Origin: Rhytidiadelphus loreus
Taxonomy: Eukaryota; Streptophyta; Bryopsida; Hypnales; Hylocomiaceae
Assembly (NCBI GenBank): GCA_947034895.1
Contig: OX344764.1
Span: 53,487,348-53,551,347, forward strand
Length of the DNA: 64,000 nt
Direction of reading: 5' to 3'
Made by a program: the position numbers and the translations under genes. A model generated the notes under the pieces. It saw nothing but the letters and a program-made list of their open reading frames with translations, had not been told where the DNA came from and did not search any database. Each line of letters begins with the position of its first letter. Positions within the stretch are counted from its first letter, which is position 1. Of the stretch, positions 1 to 12,200 are shown in pieces.

Positions 1-29
1 ACGCACTCACAACGATTCTCCGTGGACAT
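1..29 (-). CDS. First codons of a minus-strand gene running off the left edge
   Basis: On the minus strand an ATG at 29-27 opens a frame (MSTENRCEC) that continues past the edge of the window. It lies 23 bases inside a putative second exon (52 to 1), whose acceptor follows a T-rich tract ending TTTTGTAG. The frame is also open upstream in this exon, but carried back into the leader exon it meets a stop without an ATG, so this ATG is the likely start. Only nine codons are visible, so the product cannot be named. The support is gene structure only: a good donor, a good acceptor and a GC-richer exon next to AT-rich DNA. Confidence 0.35.
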
Positions 30-52
30 ATCGTCCTCAACGAAACTCCTCG

Positions 53-236
53 CTACAAAACAATCACGCTACCTTAACATCAGAAATCTACACGATAAAC
101 TTTGATTCCCGATCGACTCAACACACTGCTACCAATAGCAGCAACATTTCAAACAAATATCTTAAAATCACTCAGAAAACTTTCAAAAACCTCTCAATTA
201 TCTTTCAATAAATCTCGCAGAAATTTATCAACTCAC
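53..236 (-). other. Putative 5' leader intron (minus strand)
   Basis: The donor TCTG|GTGAGT at 237/236 and the acceptor TTTTGTAG| at 53/52 define a 184-bp, T-rich, GT-AG intron. It joins a non-coding leader exon (237 to about 470) to the exon carrying the first ATG. The exon side is clearly GC-richer than the intron and than the DNA beyond 480. Confidence 0.4.
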
Positions 237-480
237 CAGAATGCAGCCACACGGTGAATTCACTGTCCCAATTTGCCGTCGGAGCCACGCAAACGCGGAA
301 GCGAGACTTGCTGCTCACTCATTTGGAACGCCAGACCAGATTGAAACCCTAATGAACACGACAAAGCTCCAAACCCTACTTGGACTGCATCCACAGCTTT
401 CAATACTCTGCTCGCGCGTTCAGTTTGAGATTGTTGACATTCCTATTGAGCAACCTCGTAAGTCCCGTTGGAATTCAAAT
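237..480 (-). other. Putative non-coding leader exon of the left-edge gene
   Basis: This stretch is GC-richer than its surroundings and ends, read on the minus strand, at a consensus splice donor. On the minus strand it contains a 20-codon upstream frame starting MSEQQVSL that stops inside the exon. The plus-strand open frame of 133 codons across 241-642 runs into AT-rich DNA and shows no domain, so I treat it as chance. The upper boundary is only where composition changes. Confidence 0.35.
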
Positions 481-659
481 GTACGTCCCATTTGCAACTA
501 CAGTAAGTTATGTGATCCAATTTCAATAAAATTTGGCTGGGAATTTGAAGAGTGTTTTTTGGTAAGGGCAACAGAGGAATCATATAATCCTATTGAAGAA
601 TTTATATTTTATAACATACTTATGTTATTTTTTCATCTTTAGACCTTTGAGGGTTAAAA

Positions 660-2483
660 GAAAACATGTCAAATATTATTTTAGAAGTGATTTATAATTT
701 TTAGCTTGAAAAATTAATTACAAACGGTTTGAATGTCAAATCAATTTAGAAGCCTAATTCAAAAAGAATATAATTTCTATTTTAATATTTCAAGTTTGGC
801 ATAATAGGCTAAAATTATTAAATTATTGTATGGCTTATAATGAACACTACATCTTTCATGAAATTTGTTTAAAGTATTAAAATTCTTTATTTATGGTGGT
901 TTATTCAATTTAGAAAAATTTGACCTTTCATTGAATATTATTTCTATAAAAAATAGAATGCAATTTTGTAAAAAAGTATCAAATTTTGTCATAGGAAACT
1001 CCTATATATATACAATAGTGTTAGTTATTATCAATTGCAACCTCCTATTTTTTGATCCACCCATTAATAAGGATAGGATTTATAGAAGAAGAAGATTTCA
1101 TATGCAACCACCTTGCCTTTTCCTTGTTTTTAGATTTGCACTTGAACAATTAGGAATTTAATAGATTCAATAAAAAGTTCAATAATGTCTTTTGGTCCTT
1201 AACTCAATGAAGTTCAAATTGCTATAAAAAAAATTCAATTTTTACTTTCATCTTCGAATCTAAAATCACGTTTGAAATTAAAGGGACAATTAATTGCAAA
1301 CAAATGAAAAAATCAAAAGGACCTAGTGTTATGGGATAGAGGGAATATATATATTATTTGTCATTTTAAATAATGCATTATATTTCTACAAGTATGTATA
1401 TGTATGAACTAGCTTGAGCTCACGTTGATCAAGGGCACGCAGTAGTTAGAAGTGCTTCCATTCATTACAAAAATAATTTTATTAAGGAACGATATCCAAC
1501 TGTTTAATTAAATAAAAATCCATGACAAATAAAAAATGAATCCAAATTGCAAGATAAAAATGATCATCCAAGAATAATTTGGAACCTTTTTACTACCAAA
1601 ATAAACAAAGTCCAAACATCAAAACCAAGTATATGACAATGAGAAACCTCAACTTTTGTCATTGCACATTGCTCAATCCTTTCAAAAAGGATGTACAATC
1701 AGACTCCAAAGAGTAGAGTTTAATCCTAAAACATTGCTATGTGTCAACTTATAGTGTATTTTGACAACATTTGGCTCTTTGCTCTAAATTTTAATTTAAC
1801 CTATAAAATGACATTTAAAAAAAATTCAATTAATGAAATGAATTTGAAAAAATGTACTTTCTACTCAAATTTGACATTTTGAATTTTTGGGAAAAAAAAC
1901 GATATTTGATTGTTTTATTGCAATGTGAACTTTAACCCCTTATGTACCAAGCATTAGAATTTCTGAATGCAAATACATCCCAAGCATGCAAAAATACATT
2001 TTTTTCATCCATCAATGTTTTTGTAGATCCTTATATTAGTTCTCTAATATTTGTATGGTATAGATTTTGAAGACTTTGCTTTTTCAATATTCTATAATTC
2101 AAAGGGTATTAGTAAATCTAGCCTACAAAAGTAATTTTTTCAATTCAAAAAATGACCCTTCAAATATGACTTGACTAAAAAGGTAAAATAAAATCTTCAA
2201 AAATCACTATGATTAGAACTTAATTTTGTGAACTTAAGGAAAAAATTCTTGTGAAAATCACAAATGTGCAACCTACGATCATTTTTAGAAGGAATTTTTA
2301 ATTTTTGACTTCAAAATTAATTGAATAATATTGATTAGTGCAGTGGTTGATTTAAACGTGTAGATGTAATCTACAAATCATATTTTACAACTATTGTTTG
2401 AAAGTCGTCATTAAATTATTCTTCAAAGTTGCATTTTATAATGCTTCCTTACAATTTTAGAAATCTAGACTACCCCTTGGTCC
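660..2483. other. AT-rich intergenic DNA, no gene seen
   Basis: The short open frames here have no codon structure or recognisable domain. The motif CCTTTGAGGGTTAA at 644-657 resembles the right terminus of the TTAA-bounded repeat family, and TTAACCCC at about 1932 resembles a left terminus, but no partner end was found for either. Confidence 0.5.
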
Positions 2484-3123
2484 TTAACCCCTAAATGCCC
2501 AAGGCTTTTTTTGAGCTTCTTGGAATTTGCTCTAAATTGAACAAAAAATCATCATTTTGATAAGTTTTATCAAATTTTTTGAATTGTAACTATAAAAATT
2601 CAGACTAGACATGTTAAATATTATAGAGGAAAAGAAAACACAACAATATCATTTATAGATTGAAAGATTATAATGTTTGATCATGAAGGTGTTAAGACTG
2701 TGAAAGTGATTTGAAGTCTTTCAATTTTCTTTTCAGATGTCAATTTAAAAAAAATTGGTCACCAAAAAAATATGAGGTTAAAAGGCATAACATGCATAAT
2801 CCCAATTAATTTACGGCTTCTCAAAATATGCTCTACAATTTTTTTAAATGAATTTCTAATGTGATTTTTTCTCCAAGATCTAGTGGATTTGAGACTCATT
2901 TCCAAGAGCCCTCAACACTAAAAAAATCAAGATTTGCAATTAACTCCCTTGCACAAAGTCTTGAATAGGAAAATCGTAATCATTCATTTTCAAAATCAAA
3001 TTTTGATGCTAAAACTAAACTTTAAAAAGAATTTTTCAAAAATTTAAACTACTAAAAGCAGTAACTTGGTTAGGCTTTGTTTGTCAATACCAAAATTTGG
3101 TGCCTTAGGCATTTAGGGGTTAA
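2484..3123. mobile_element. TTAA-bounded inverted-repeat element, 640 bp
   Basis: The left end reads TTAACCCCTAAATGCCCAAG and the right end is its reverse complement with one mismatch across about 22 bases (ending GCATTTAGGGGTTAA). TTAA sits at both outer edges, as expected for a target-site duplication of that sequence. The interior is AT-rich with no open frame of note, so this is a non-autonomous element. Its termini match other copies in this window. Confidence 0.75.
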
Positions 3124-5928
3124 AGGATTGAACCTTAATTTTAAAAACAAACATGAATTTGGTTTACACCATGGTGTTCTATATTATTATATATGCCTAT
3201 GGGCAAAAAATTAAAAATATTTTGTACTTGATATAAATAATGTATTCTTTTATCTTCTCTTCAAAATTTTCACAAAGAATCTACAATTTTTATGACTTAC
3301 AAAAAAGAAGTGATTTGATCTTTGGGAATTTAATATGAATGATTTCATTCATAAATAATCTCACATTGGGAAAAAATATGATGAAGGATTTTGAACATTA
3401 ACTTTCATTGGAGTAGAATACAAACCATTGAAATAAAATACACAATAGCCATACACAAGAAATTTCTTAGATTGGTTGTAGATTCATAACTTAGATGTTT
3501 TATGCAAATTGTGGATCAATTCTTTGACTTCAAGGACCTCTATGGTGACATATGTCATGAATTTGTTGTTGTTTTTATGTAATTTTGTCAATACTAAAGG
3601 CCTAAAATTGAATTTTTTTTCTTTTTTAAAATTTATATATTTAATTAATCAATTTTTCTTGAAAGTTTTGGGAGAGAGGATTCTGAATATAATTGCCAAT
3701 GGTTGGTTTGTAATCCAAGCTTTCCAAAAACTAAATTACATACTAAATATTTATAAATTTTTGCAATAGATTTATAATTATAACTATAAAAATCTAAATC
3801 TAAATATTTTAATAAAAATTAAAATAATAGAGATTATTTTTGGTGGTCACATTTTAAACTTTCAAAAAACGTGTTTTTTTAATTGATCTTTGGAGATGAA
3901 ATTTTATTTATTTATTTATGAATCTTGCTAATGCTTGAACGTCATGAAAAAAATGAAAAAAATATTCATATAATATTATTCTTAAATAGACCTAGATAGA
4001 AGTACCAAGATGAAAGGAAAAACTTTATTTGTTTGATAATTTTGAAATGGAATCAAGAAATATCATTTGATTTTAACAATGAGCTCAAAACTCTTAGTAT
4101 CTTGCTGCATGTGTAAAATTGAAGATTTTCTTAAAAAAATTTAGGTTTTTGTATCTTACAAAAATTAAGAAAACCTTAATTCTTGTACAATTGATGTTCA
4201 TTTTTTGAGGTATTCGACTCCCTCAAACATTTTTCAATAAATTTTTCTTGAGAAATCAAACCAAATTCAAGTCAAACCAAATTAAAGTCCCTTCATATTT
4301 TTTGGAAGTTTGTAGAATAAGTTATAAAATTTCAAAGTGAAGACCATTATTTTGACAATTTTCTTGACATTTTGATGGACATTCTTTCTTACATTCTTTT
4401 GAACAATTATTGTAAAAATTATGTTGGAAGTCTTTTCAATAGTAGACTTTTTAAACACTTCAACACTAAAATTTTGGAAAAAAAATCAATATTCTTTTCA
4501 ACACTTTATTGTTAAAAAGAATGTTGAAATGTTGTGAATATCATGATATCTCATTTTTGACACATTAGTGTTGAAAAGAATGTTAAAAACAACACTCTTT
4601 TGGAGTAGTGTGTATACACACCTTGATGTTTTGATTAGGTGCTTATTCAAATCAATATCATTGAATTGTACTTTGTCCTGCCTAAAAGTTTTGTATAGAT
4701 GGACAATTTTGTTAAAATGGTGGTATTCCATGCTCCATTTTCAGACTGCCCAGTCTGAACTGTGAAAGTAACATCTAGAAAAGGTATAGACTTGAAACAT
4801 CTTTGCTTTATATAAATTTCAAAAATCTATAATTGGTATAGATTTCAAACCGCACGGTCTGAATTATAAAAGTGACATCTAGAACAATTGTACATTTCAG
4901 ACCGTGCGGTTTGAAATGTAAAAACTACCAAAGTAGCGGAATGGCGCCATTCTAACATAATTGTCCATATGGACCCTAATGCAATGGTGACACTAATTTT
5001 GTGCCTAAACTAGGGATTCAGAAAAAAATTGCATATTGGCATGCAATGGAGAACTTTACACAAATGGTAAGATACACGCTCTCATTCCAACTTTGCACCC
5101 TAAACTAATCTTGAAAGTATCTTAATACAAATAATCCAAAATGTGTAAATTGCATACATGAATGCGAAAACGGTTTGGAATACACCATGTAATTGAACTT
5201 CAAAATTTTCTACCTTAATTACACAAATTCAAAAAATTATCATTTTCTTTTTGGAAATTCTTGATTTTTCAATTGTTAGTGTAGTAAAAATAGTCACAAG
5301 TCATAATTCCATCCCAAAGTATATGAAAGTGCTTAAAGTGTTGATTATAGGTGCTTCTACCTTAGACTACAAGTACAATAATCTTCAAGAAGAAGGAATG
5401 TGCAAAATGTACACCACCATCACATAATTGAAACTAACAACGAAAGCTAATTAAGGCATGATTTTAGGCCATTTTACACTTTTGGGCTTACCCTTCCCAT
5501 TGTAATATTTGTTGGATTGGTGTGAAACTTTTATTAAAGGTGTGTTTCACTACTATCTTAATGCCTAAAAAATGTCAAACCAATCCAAGTTGAAGTTAAA
5601 GAGTTATGCTTCAAAAAGACATTGTTTTTTAGTTATGGGTAGTTTTGGTCCTGTTTCGGTTAGCCATAATAGATGGGTCCAATTTGGCTAAAAGAATTTA
5701 TAGGTTACTAAAGTGTTGAACTATAAAAAAAATTCTTGGAATTTTAGCCAAATTGAACAGCTAATGCAGAAAAGAAAAAAATTGAAATTTTCATCAAAAG
5801 AGGATTATGGGGTCAATTAGCAAATTTACTTTTTATTTACAACCAATTTGTAAAAATTAGCCAAAACATGTAACAAAAATATCAATTTGCCACATCTTAA
5901 TAAAAGGATTTGCAACCTGTCTATAATG
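3124..5928. repeat. AT-rich intergenic DNA with repeat fragments
   Basis: About 3140-3260 is, in reverse orientation, related to about 30770-30850 (shared core TTTGGTTTACACCATG). No gene was recognised. The open frames at 3509-3769 and 4498-4765 are short, overlap on opposite strands and lack domains. A strong inverted repeat at 4843-4916 is listed separately. Confidence 0.45.
4843..4916. repeat. Perfect 21-bp inverted repeat, 32-base loop
   Basis: Arms at 4843-4863 and 4896-4916 are exact reverse complements (core CAAACCGCACGGTCTGAA). The centre of each arm, ACCGCACGGT, is itself nearly palindromic. A diverged third motif lies upstream at about 4741-4780 (CAGACTGCCCAGTCTGAACT), and both it and the left arm are followed by a related stretch ending ACATCTAGAA, so a duplicated ~115-bp unit is likely. 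Confidence 0.7.
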
Positions 5929-6457
5929 TTAACCCTCTTAAAGGACATTTCATATTTGGACTTGGTCAAACTTCATTAGTTAGATTTCTACATTAAAACT
6001 TACATTTCAAAAATTTGATATTTTTTACATATGGTAATGTATGTCTAAAAGTTAATCTCATTTTTTCATAATTAAAAACATCAAATTGAATTTTTGTGAT
6101 TTTTAAAGAAATTTCTTTGAAAAAATCATAGTAACTACAAAATGCTTTAAATAGTATAAATTTTTTAATAAAAATGAAAATAATATTAAAAAAACATCAT
6201 CATGTAATTGATGTACTCCTTGAGCTCACACCAAGAGAAATTCAATAGAAAAAGTTCCAAAGTCATGTATTTTTGAGCTTTCAAGATGTTATCTTGAAAG
6301 TGTCACAAAAATTACAATTTTAAGAATTTTGAAAAAAATTGAAGTAAATTGAAAAGTAGATTATTGGACTACATTTTCTTATTTAAGTTTAAAAACATTT
6401 AAAATCAAGAATTATGTGAAAATGCTTGTGGGACTTGTATTGTCCCTTAAGGGTTAA
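5929..6457. mobile_element. TTAA-bounded inverted-repeat element, 529 bp
   Basis: The left end is TTAACCCTCTTAAAGGACAT and the right end, reversed, reads TTAACCCTTAAGGGACAA. The left end closely matches the copy at 33713 (TTAACCCTTAAAGGACATTT). No coding capacity is visible. Confidence 0.6.
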
Positions 6458-6714
6458 TTGCAAATTGTGCACAATTTTATCCGTCAATTTCTCATTTACA
6501 CAATCTTTCATTCATCTACTCTAGTAAAACCCTAATGATATCCATCTTTCAGCAATGAAATCTTGGTGTTGTTGCATTGCATCAAATTCCGTTCCATTTT
6601 TACAAAAATGTCTATTACAAAATTAACAACCATTTTTTTCTAAATTTGAGAAAAAAATTAAAAAATCATTGTTCATGAAGATGTTCAGTCTAATAATCTT
6701 AAAGGTTACCTAAT

Positions 6715-6865
6715 ATGCCATTCAAGGAATTTTGCATATTATAGAATACAATTCGTGTTTTTTGCCTGGCATAATTAACAATAAATTTTTTATGCAATCC
6801 CAACCAAACATACTAAATTTTAGTTTCAAAAAAGCAAAACTTCATTTATGGTGAATTGTTTTATT
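6715..6865. repeat. Half copy of a fold-back element
   Basis: This segment matches the left arm of the hairpin element at 20.43-20.76 kb (shared GCATAATTA, TATGCAATCCCAA and GGTGAATTGTTT in the same order). The second arm is missing here. It abuts a family A fragment at 6883. Confidence 0.6.
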
Positions 6866-6882
6866 TAATATTTTCTATGGAT

Positions 6883-7195
6883 TTCGGGCAAGTTCCTATG
6901 ATCTCAATTTTCAGCGAATTTTTTTGAAACTTTCTCATAAGATAGGAAAACTTATGAGCTTCGTGGGAATATAAATTTTATTTCAATTGGTGCCCAGGAG
7001 CAAAAGTTATGGCATTTTAAACATAATTTTCATGTCATCGGGCAGAAAAATAAATCTACAAAAATTTGAAATTAAGTTTTTGATTTTTTTCTTCTTAAAG
7101 ATCATATTTTTGTCTACATGTGAAGCTTTGATTCATTCCATTTGGATTAGTAATGTGAAAGTTATGAACAATCTTGTTTTTTTGGCATTTTGAGC
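6883..7195 (+). mobile_element. Fragment of the 934-bp TTAA element family
   Basis: The order of conserved blocks (AAGTTCCTATGATCTC, GGGAATATAAATTTTATTTC, AGCAAAAGTTATG, TTTTTGTCTACATG, GATTCATTCCATTTGG) matches the element at 16543-17766 and, reversed, the one at 22791-23724. Both termini are missing. The open frame at 6987-7193 is a chance frame inside this repeat. Confidence 0.7.
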
Positions 7196-7466
7196 ATCTT
7201 CTTGGGATCACTTAACTTATTTGGGCCACAAGTGCAACATGCTTTCCTGGACTTTGACTCCAGAAAAATGCAGTATCTCTTTAGTGAATCCTCCACATCT
7301 ATAGATGTAGTACAAATGTGTCACTCTAAGTTCTTCACCAACAATGATGTAGTTGCCATCACCTTCCTCTTGTCCTTCATGTTGTCTTGTGTTCTTCACT
7401 GGACTCACTTCCACCTCTATCCTAGGAAAATATGAGAGACACCACAAAGAAAATGTAGTGACGTTT

Positions 7467-7696
7467 TTAACCCTTGAATGTCGACATGGATGCCAAATGT
7501 CTGATGGATCACAAGGAAATTTTGAGTGTAGGACAAAAGTGCAACTATTCATCCTTGTAATTGGGTTTGGAAAGGAAAGATCTCCTATAGTAGTTTGACT
7601 TCCAATAGGTGCTTTTGCTATTTCTTTGACCAATGATTCACACGGTAATACAAAAGGATGATTTTGAGCATCACCCCTTCCATGTTCAAGGGTTAA
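7467..7696. mobile_element. TTAA-bounded MITE, ~230 bp family, copy 1
   Basis: The ends are TTAACCCTTGAATG and, reversed, TTAACCCTTGAACATG, with TTAA at both edges. The interior shares ordered blocks with 33476-33696 and 35305-35502 (AGTAGTTTGACTTCCAAT, a run near TTTTTTAAG, TTCACACGGT). The 184-codon minus-strand open frame crossing this region (7771-7217) is produced by the repeat and has no domain. Confidence 0.7.
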
Positions 7697-7739
7697 AGAG
7701 GACATATTTACAATTTTTAGTGAAAAACTAATGAGATTT

Positions 7740-8100
7740 TCAAATGTATGGGGTAATAGGAGGTAAAACAAACCGTGTGAGATATGTAAATTAAAATTAG
7801 TAGGAGTTCAATCACTCATAATTAAGTCAAATTGGGTAGCAAAAAGAAGAACCATCCAAAACCTAAGCCAACGCCCTAAACTCTATAATAACTAAAATGT
7901 TCATTTGGTGTAAAACCCGTAAAACAACGAAGGTTTGTTGATGGATGTGGGTGGTCATCGTCATCTTCCATTCCATTGGGGTCATGCTCCCTAGAGTTGC
8001 ATCCCACCACGCTTGATGGGCCGGGTCCCATGGTCTAGGCCCACGGGTCACGTCAGGCCACATCAGCATGGGCCCACTTTGAATGGATGATTTAAGGTCC
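7740..8100. repeat. Diverged dispersed repeat shared with 31.26-31.57 kb
   Basis: Shared blocks in the same order are GGAGGTAA-ACAAA, GATATGTAAAT, CCAAAACCTAA-CC-GCCCTAAA, CCATTGG-GTC-TGC and GGGCCCAC-TT. The right half is GC-rich. No coding domain is seen in either copy. Confidence 0.5.
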
Positions 8101-8339
8101 TCCAAATTTAACCTAAACTGTACACCAATCAACAGCCAGATAGCTCCAGTGAACCCTAAAATCTACGAAATGAAGAGATACTGGACGGGGGGGGGGCATG
8201 GGCGAAGCAACCAAGGCGGGACGTACATGTGCGCAAATCCCGTGGAAGAAAAAGGCCCCCTTCATCAGCCTGCCGAAGGAGCCCTATCCACGGGCCCGGC
8301 CTTCGGACATTTGAAGGAGCCCCATCCAAGGCCAGGCGC

Positions 8340-8539
8340 TGATTTCAGAGCCTTCTCTCCTTTTTTCCCTTCTAGTATCTAGTTCTCGTTTTACTTGGCG
8401 GCCCCTTCCCCAAGGCCCAAGCTCTTCCATTTCGGAAATCTTCGTTTCCGGCTCTCGCTTGCCCCTCCCCTGTCTCTGCTGCTCTCTTTCTTGCTTCCTC
8501 CTTTTCTCCCTCATTTGTTCTCATCTTTGTTGATCTCAG
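8340..8539 (+). other. Probable 5' leader exon of the zinc-ribbon gene
   Basis: This stretch is pyrimidine-rich, with runs of CTCTC, TTTCCC and CCTTC as in many plant leaders. It ends at a textbook donor, CTCAG|GTAAGC at 8539/8540. A good acceptor, GTCCTTCAG| at 9119, precedes the first coding exon, giving a leader intron of about 580 bp (8540-9119). No clear TATA box stands upstream, so the transcription start is not fixed. Confidence 0.5.
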
Positions 8540-9205
8540 GTAAGCATGACATCTTCCGAAATACATGAACACAAACTTCTACTCTGACGTAGCCTACTGC
8601 TGCTTTCACTCTGTTTTCTCTCCTCTTTGGTTTTTCTGTGTTTCTTATCACTTGTGTCTGTCGCCGCATGAGCTAGAGATTGAGTGATTCTATGGGGGAG
8701 CGAGAGGCGTTGGGGGTTTGGTGAAGGGGTTTGTTTGAAAAGCGGGTGTGAGAGATGGTGTTGGGGTTTGGATAGTTTCTTGATAGTATTGTACCCTAGC
8801 TCGTGAGTTTCTTTCAATTGAAGTACATGCGACTGTGTTAGGTGTTGGGATTTGAGGGTGACGGAGCGGTTTTAGGGTTTGGTGTGAAATTTTTTTATGA
8901 AGTTGAGCTTGTGAGAGGTGATGTTGGGGTTTTGTTGTTTCTTGATATTTTTGTAGGTTAGCTCGAGGGTTTGTTCAATTGTGGTATTCTGCTGCGCGAT
9001 GAGGCCAAGAGCAATGTGTTTTAGGGTTGGGGTTTGGAAGAGGGGGTGTAGTGGGAGTGGTGGCTTCGCCGAAAGTCGGCGACTATTGTTGAGAGAGGGT
9101 TTTGAACTGCGTCCTTCAGTTGAAGAGGGACTGTGGCGGGAGGTTGGATAGAAGAGTTGCGGTGCTGATTGGGGTCCGTCGTCTGTGGGGAAAGACAGAC
9201 AGATC

Positions 9206-12200
9206 ATGGCAGCGAAGGTCATCTTCGTGAATCAGAATGACAAGTCGCAATCTTTCAAGGTGAACCTGTTTGGAGCGGAAAAGAACCGCGTCAAGGTGGC
9301 CAACGTGCTGGCCGTTTTCAAATCCTCGGTGGCCATCATGGGCGACGGGAGTATGATGGAAGCCGACGAAGACGGGCTGAGTATGGACACCTTTGTTGCG
9401 GGCGGCACCTACAATCTCTCGCTCGTGCCGCAAGGTTTTGCTTCTTCTTCCCCTGATTGGCAATTTGTGTCGAGGCTTATGTTATTGTCTTGATTATGCA
9501 GTATTTGCAGAAATTTTAGCTTCTTTCGGTTACATATAACCTTGTCGTTTTTATTAGGGTTTTTCTGTGAATATCAGTGTGGAAGGTGAGATCAGACCAA
9601 GTTTTTTGGTCTCTTTTGAAGGCCACTCGCAATTTAGGGTTTCGGGGTTAGAATGTAGAACCGGGATCCCCCCTGCAGTAGTTTACACAGGCGCCCCTAC
9701 ATGTCTCCTGTTCAAGATGTCTCTACTACGGACATCTTGCAGGTGAGGTTCCTGATTTTATATCTGTCGAAAGTTTTGATTGTTCGTATATGCCGAGTGT
9801 TCGTGGGTTGATTTTATGGGTTAGAGTGCTGCTCAGGTGACACCCGGGGTACTTTCAATGGATAGAATGTACCAGAGGTGTATATTTCAGTGGATGGCTG
9901 AGCAGCACTCGTCCTGTGTCATGCAGTCCACTTACCTGTTTTCTAAGCACAGAGAGAGAGAGATTTCTGTACCAATTTCCATCGATTGTATCCTGATGTT
10001 TCAAAGCTTATAATGTACTTAGCCGATTCTGACCGGACCTTGTGTTTGCAGAGGCGCAAACGCTAGCGCCACCAACTGAAGAATCACCTGTGATGATGCC
10101 ACCACTGCCGAATTGGGGAACAAACCCTGGAGGTGAAGCAACCCTCCCTTGCCTTGAGAATGTGTGTTAGACGTGTTGTCAAATTTACTGCGCATCAAAT
10201 AAGGGTTCCGATTCACCAAGAATGCATTATTCGCATAAGCCACCCTATTTGTGCCACTATGTATAAATGTATATAAATGTAAAGGGTGTACATTTCAAAC
10301 TTTCAAAAGTATTCTCCTAGTACATAGTAGCCATATAATGGCACAAACAGTCACCTGGCATAAATACGGTCTCCTACCTTAAATCCTAGACGAGTTCTGA
10401 TGAGGTGGTGTACATTCTCAAAACTAATATGCACTTATTGTGTAAGATTTTGGAGGTGTCGCAATTAGGTTACCCTGGTATTGGGTAGACTGCTGCTGAG
10501 GAGGCCCCCCGCGTATGTTCGGGGGAGAGAATGTACATGAGGTGTACATCTGAGCGGTGTTGTCTCCTGAGCAGCAGTCGTCCGAAATGACTGGGATTGA
10601 TGGGTTGCGCGTTTGCTTCTCTGGCCCAGAAGTTATCGCCCTTTGTAACCAAGTTTGCAGACCACTTTGCAGAGGTGCGGCCGGTTGCGAACTTGAACAT
10701 GAGTGCAGCAAAGGAGAAGACCTTTCCTAAGGGATTGAAGAGAGATTACCGGGGAATTCCCCTTGTTGTGTCGGATCAAGGAGGTCTAGAAACAGTGGAG
10801 CCCTCTTCATCTCACGTTGGTAAGCTCTACATGTCATCGAAGTTCATCTTCACGGGGCTCTGCACAAAAAACTGCAAACCCTGTGGTGGACCAAAAATAT
10901 GCTGTAGGTTGCAAAATCATCAAATTTTCTAGGGTATCCTTAGAATTTGTGAATATCTTCCAGATATGTTGATCTTGCTGCGGTAAAGAGTCGTTTGTTC
11001 GTGTAATTGGTGACGCACTTCTTTAATGTAGTTCTTTGATGAGTTTTAAGACTGTGTGAGTTTAAGCTGGGCCACAAACCTGCTGTGGGTTGCTGCAACT
11101 CCTGTAAGATTTCTTTAGAATTTGTGGATTTCCTTCTAGATATGTAGATCTTGCTGTGGTAAAGAGCAATTTCTTTGTATTTGGATTTCTTTGTGTATTT
11201 TATCAATGAGCTTCGATTGGTGTTATCAAGTTTTGATTGGTTCGAATCATAGAGGTCCGAGTGTTGCAAGACTGTCTATGGGTGCTCTCAAAAGTGTTGG
11301 TACCGCTTCGACGACATTGAATTCTGAGTTCAGTCTGAGTTTAAGCTTCTTTCATTCTTGTGGACAGAAAACATTCAAGGATCCCAACAAATCGTAGCAC
11401 ATCAACCCCACGAAGTTGGTGATCTTGTAGGATTTCTTCAAGGTGCTTCTGGACAAGGTACTGATTCATCTTAATTCTTCCCCCCTAAGGATTAAGAATT
11501 TTGTGGTTTGAAAATGATCAATTCTATAGATATTGTGAAAGACATAGTTCAGATGTCTTATATTATGTCTTATATTATCACTAGAGTTATTAAAGATCAT
11601 TTGTCAAAAAACAATTAAAATTGGTCACAAGAAAGTCCCTATATGACCTACTGATAGTGTTATGAATACCTTGAAGCCCAATTTAGGCCCCTTGGTGCTG
11701 TAGTTGTCATTCTTCAGTGATCTTCATTTTGGGGAGTGTTTCTGCGTTCCCAAATTGGCGTGTAACTGTTTTGTTCTGGTTTTCAGGACTGCAATTGTCG
11801 AAAGATGATGGGAGTCAACCTCCCGAAGGAGAAAGTGAAGAAGACGTTGCTGGAAGCACTCCGTGTATAGACAACGGGAAAGCCTCAAGAGGACATACCA
11901 GGTGTGTGAAATGCGGCCATAGCAAAAATCCCTCGGCCAAGCTTCAATGCGTCCATTGTGGTGCCTACTTGCGCGATCAGACGAAAGCCCGAGTTGCACA
12001 ACGATGGGCCATGCTCAAGGAAAAGGCTAAAAGAGAGGGCCGTTTGGGAGACAAGGTACAAGAAGTAATTATAAACAGTCTTTTGTGTAACAGCGTTTAA
12101 AGTGCACGTAATAGCCGAGGTGTTGTTTATGATGATTCTTGGCCACTATCAGGTACTTTTCATGTTTTTTGGAGCTTTTCGGACATTTCTCAGACTGGGT

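Noticed and set aside
7217..7771. 184-codon minus-strand frame
   Set aside because: It spans a TTAA-bounded MITE and its flank. The homologous repeat copies at 33.5 and 35.3 kb do not keep the frame, and no domain is recognisable.
8284..9463. Several 66-116-codon minus-strand frames
   Set aside because: They are antisense to the leader exon, leader intron and coding exon 1 of the zinc-ribbon gene and overlap one another in different frames.
11225..11250. tRNA-like GGTTCGAATC motif
   Set aside because: It lies in an intron, with no A box at the right spacing and no stems to form a cloverleaf.
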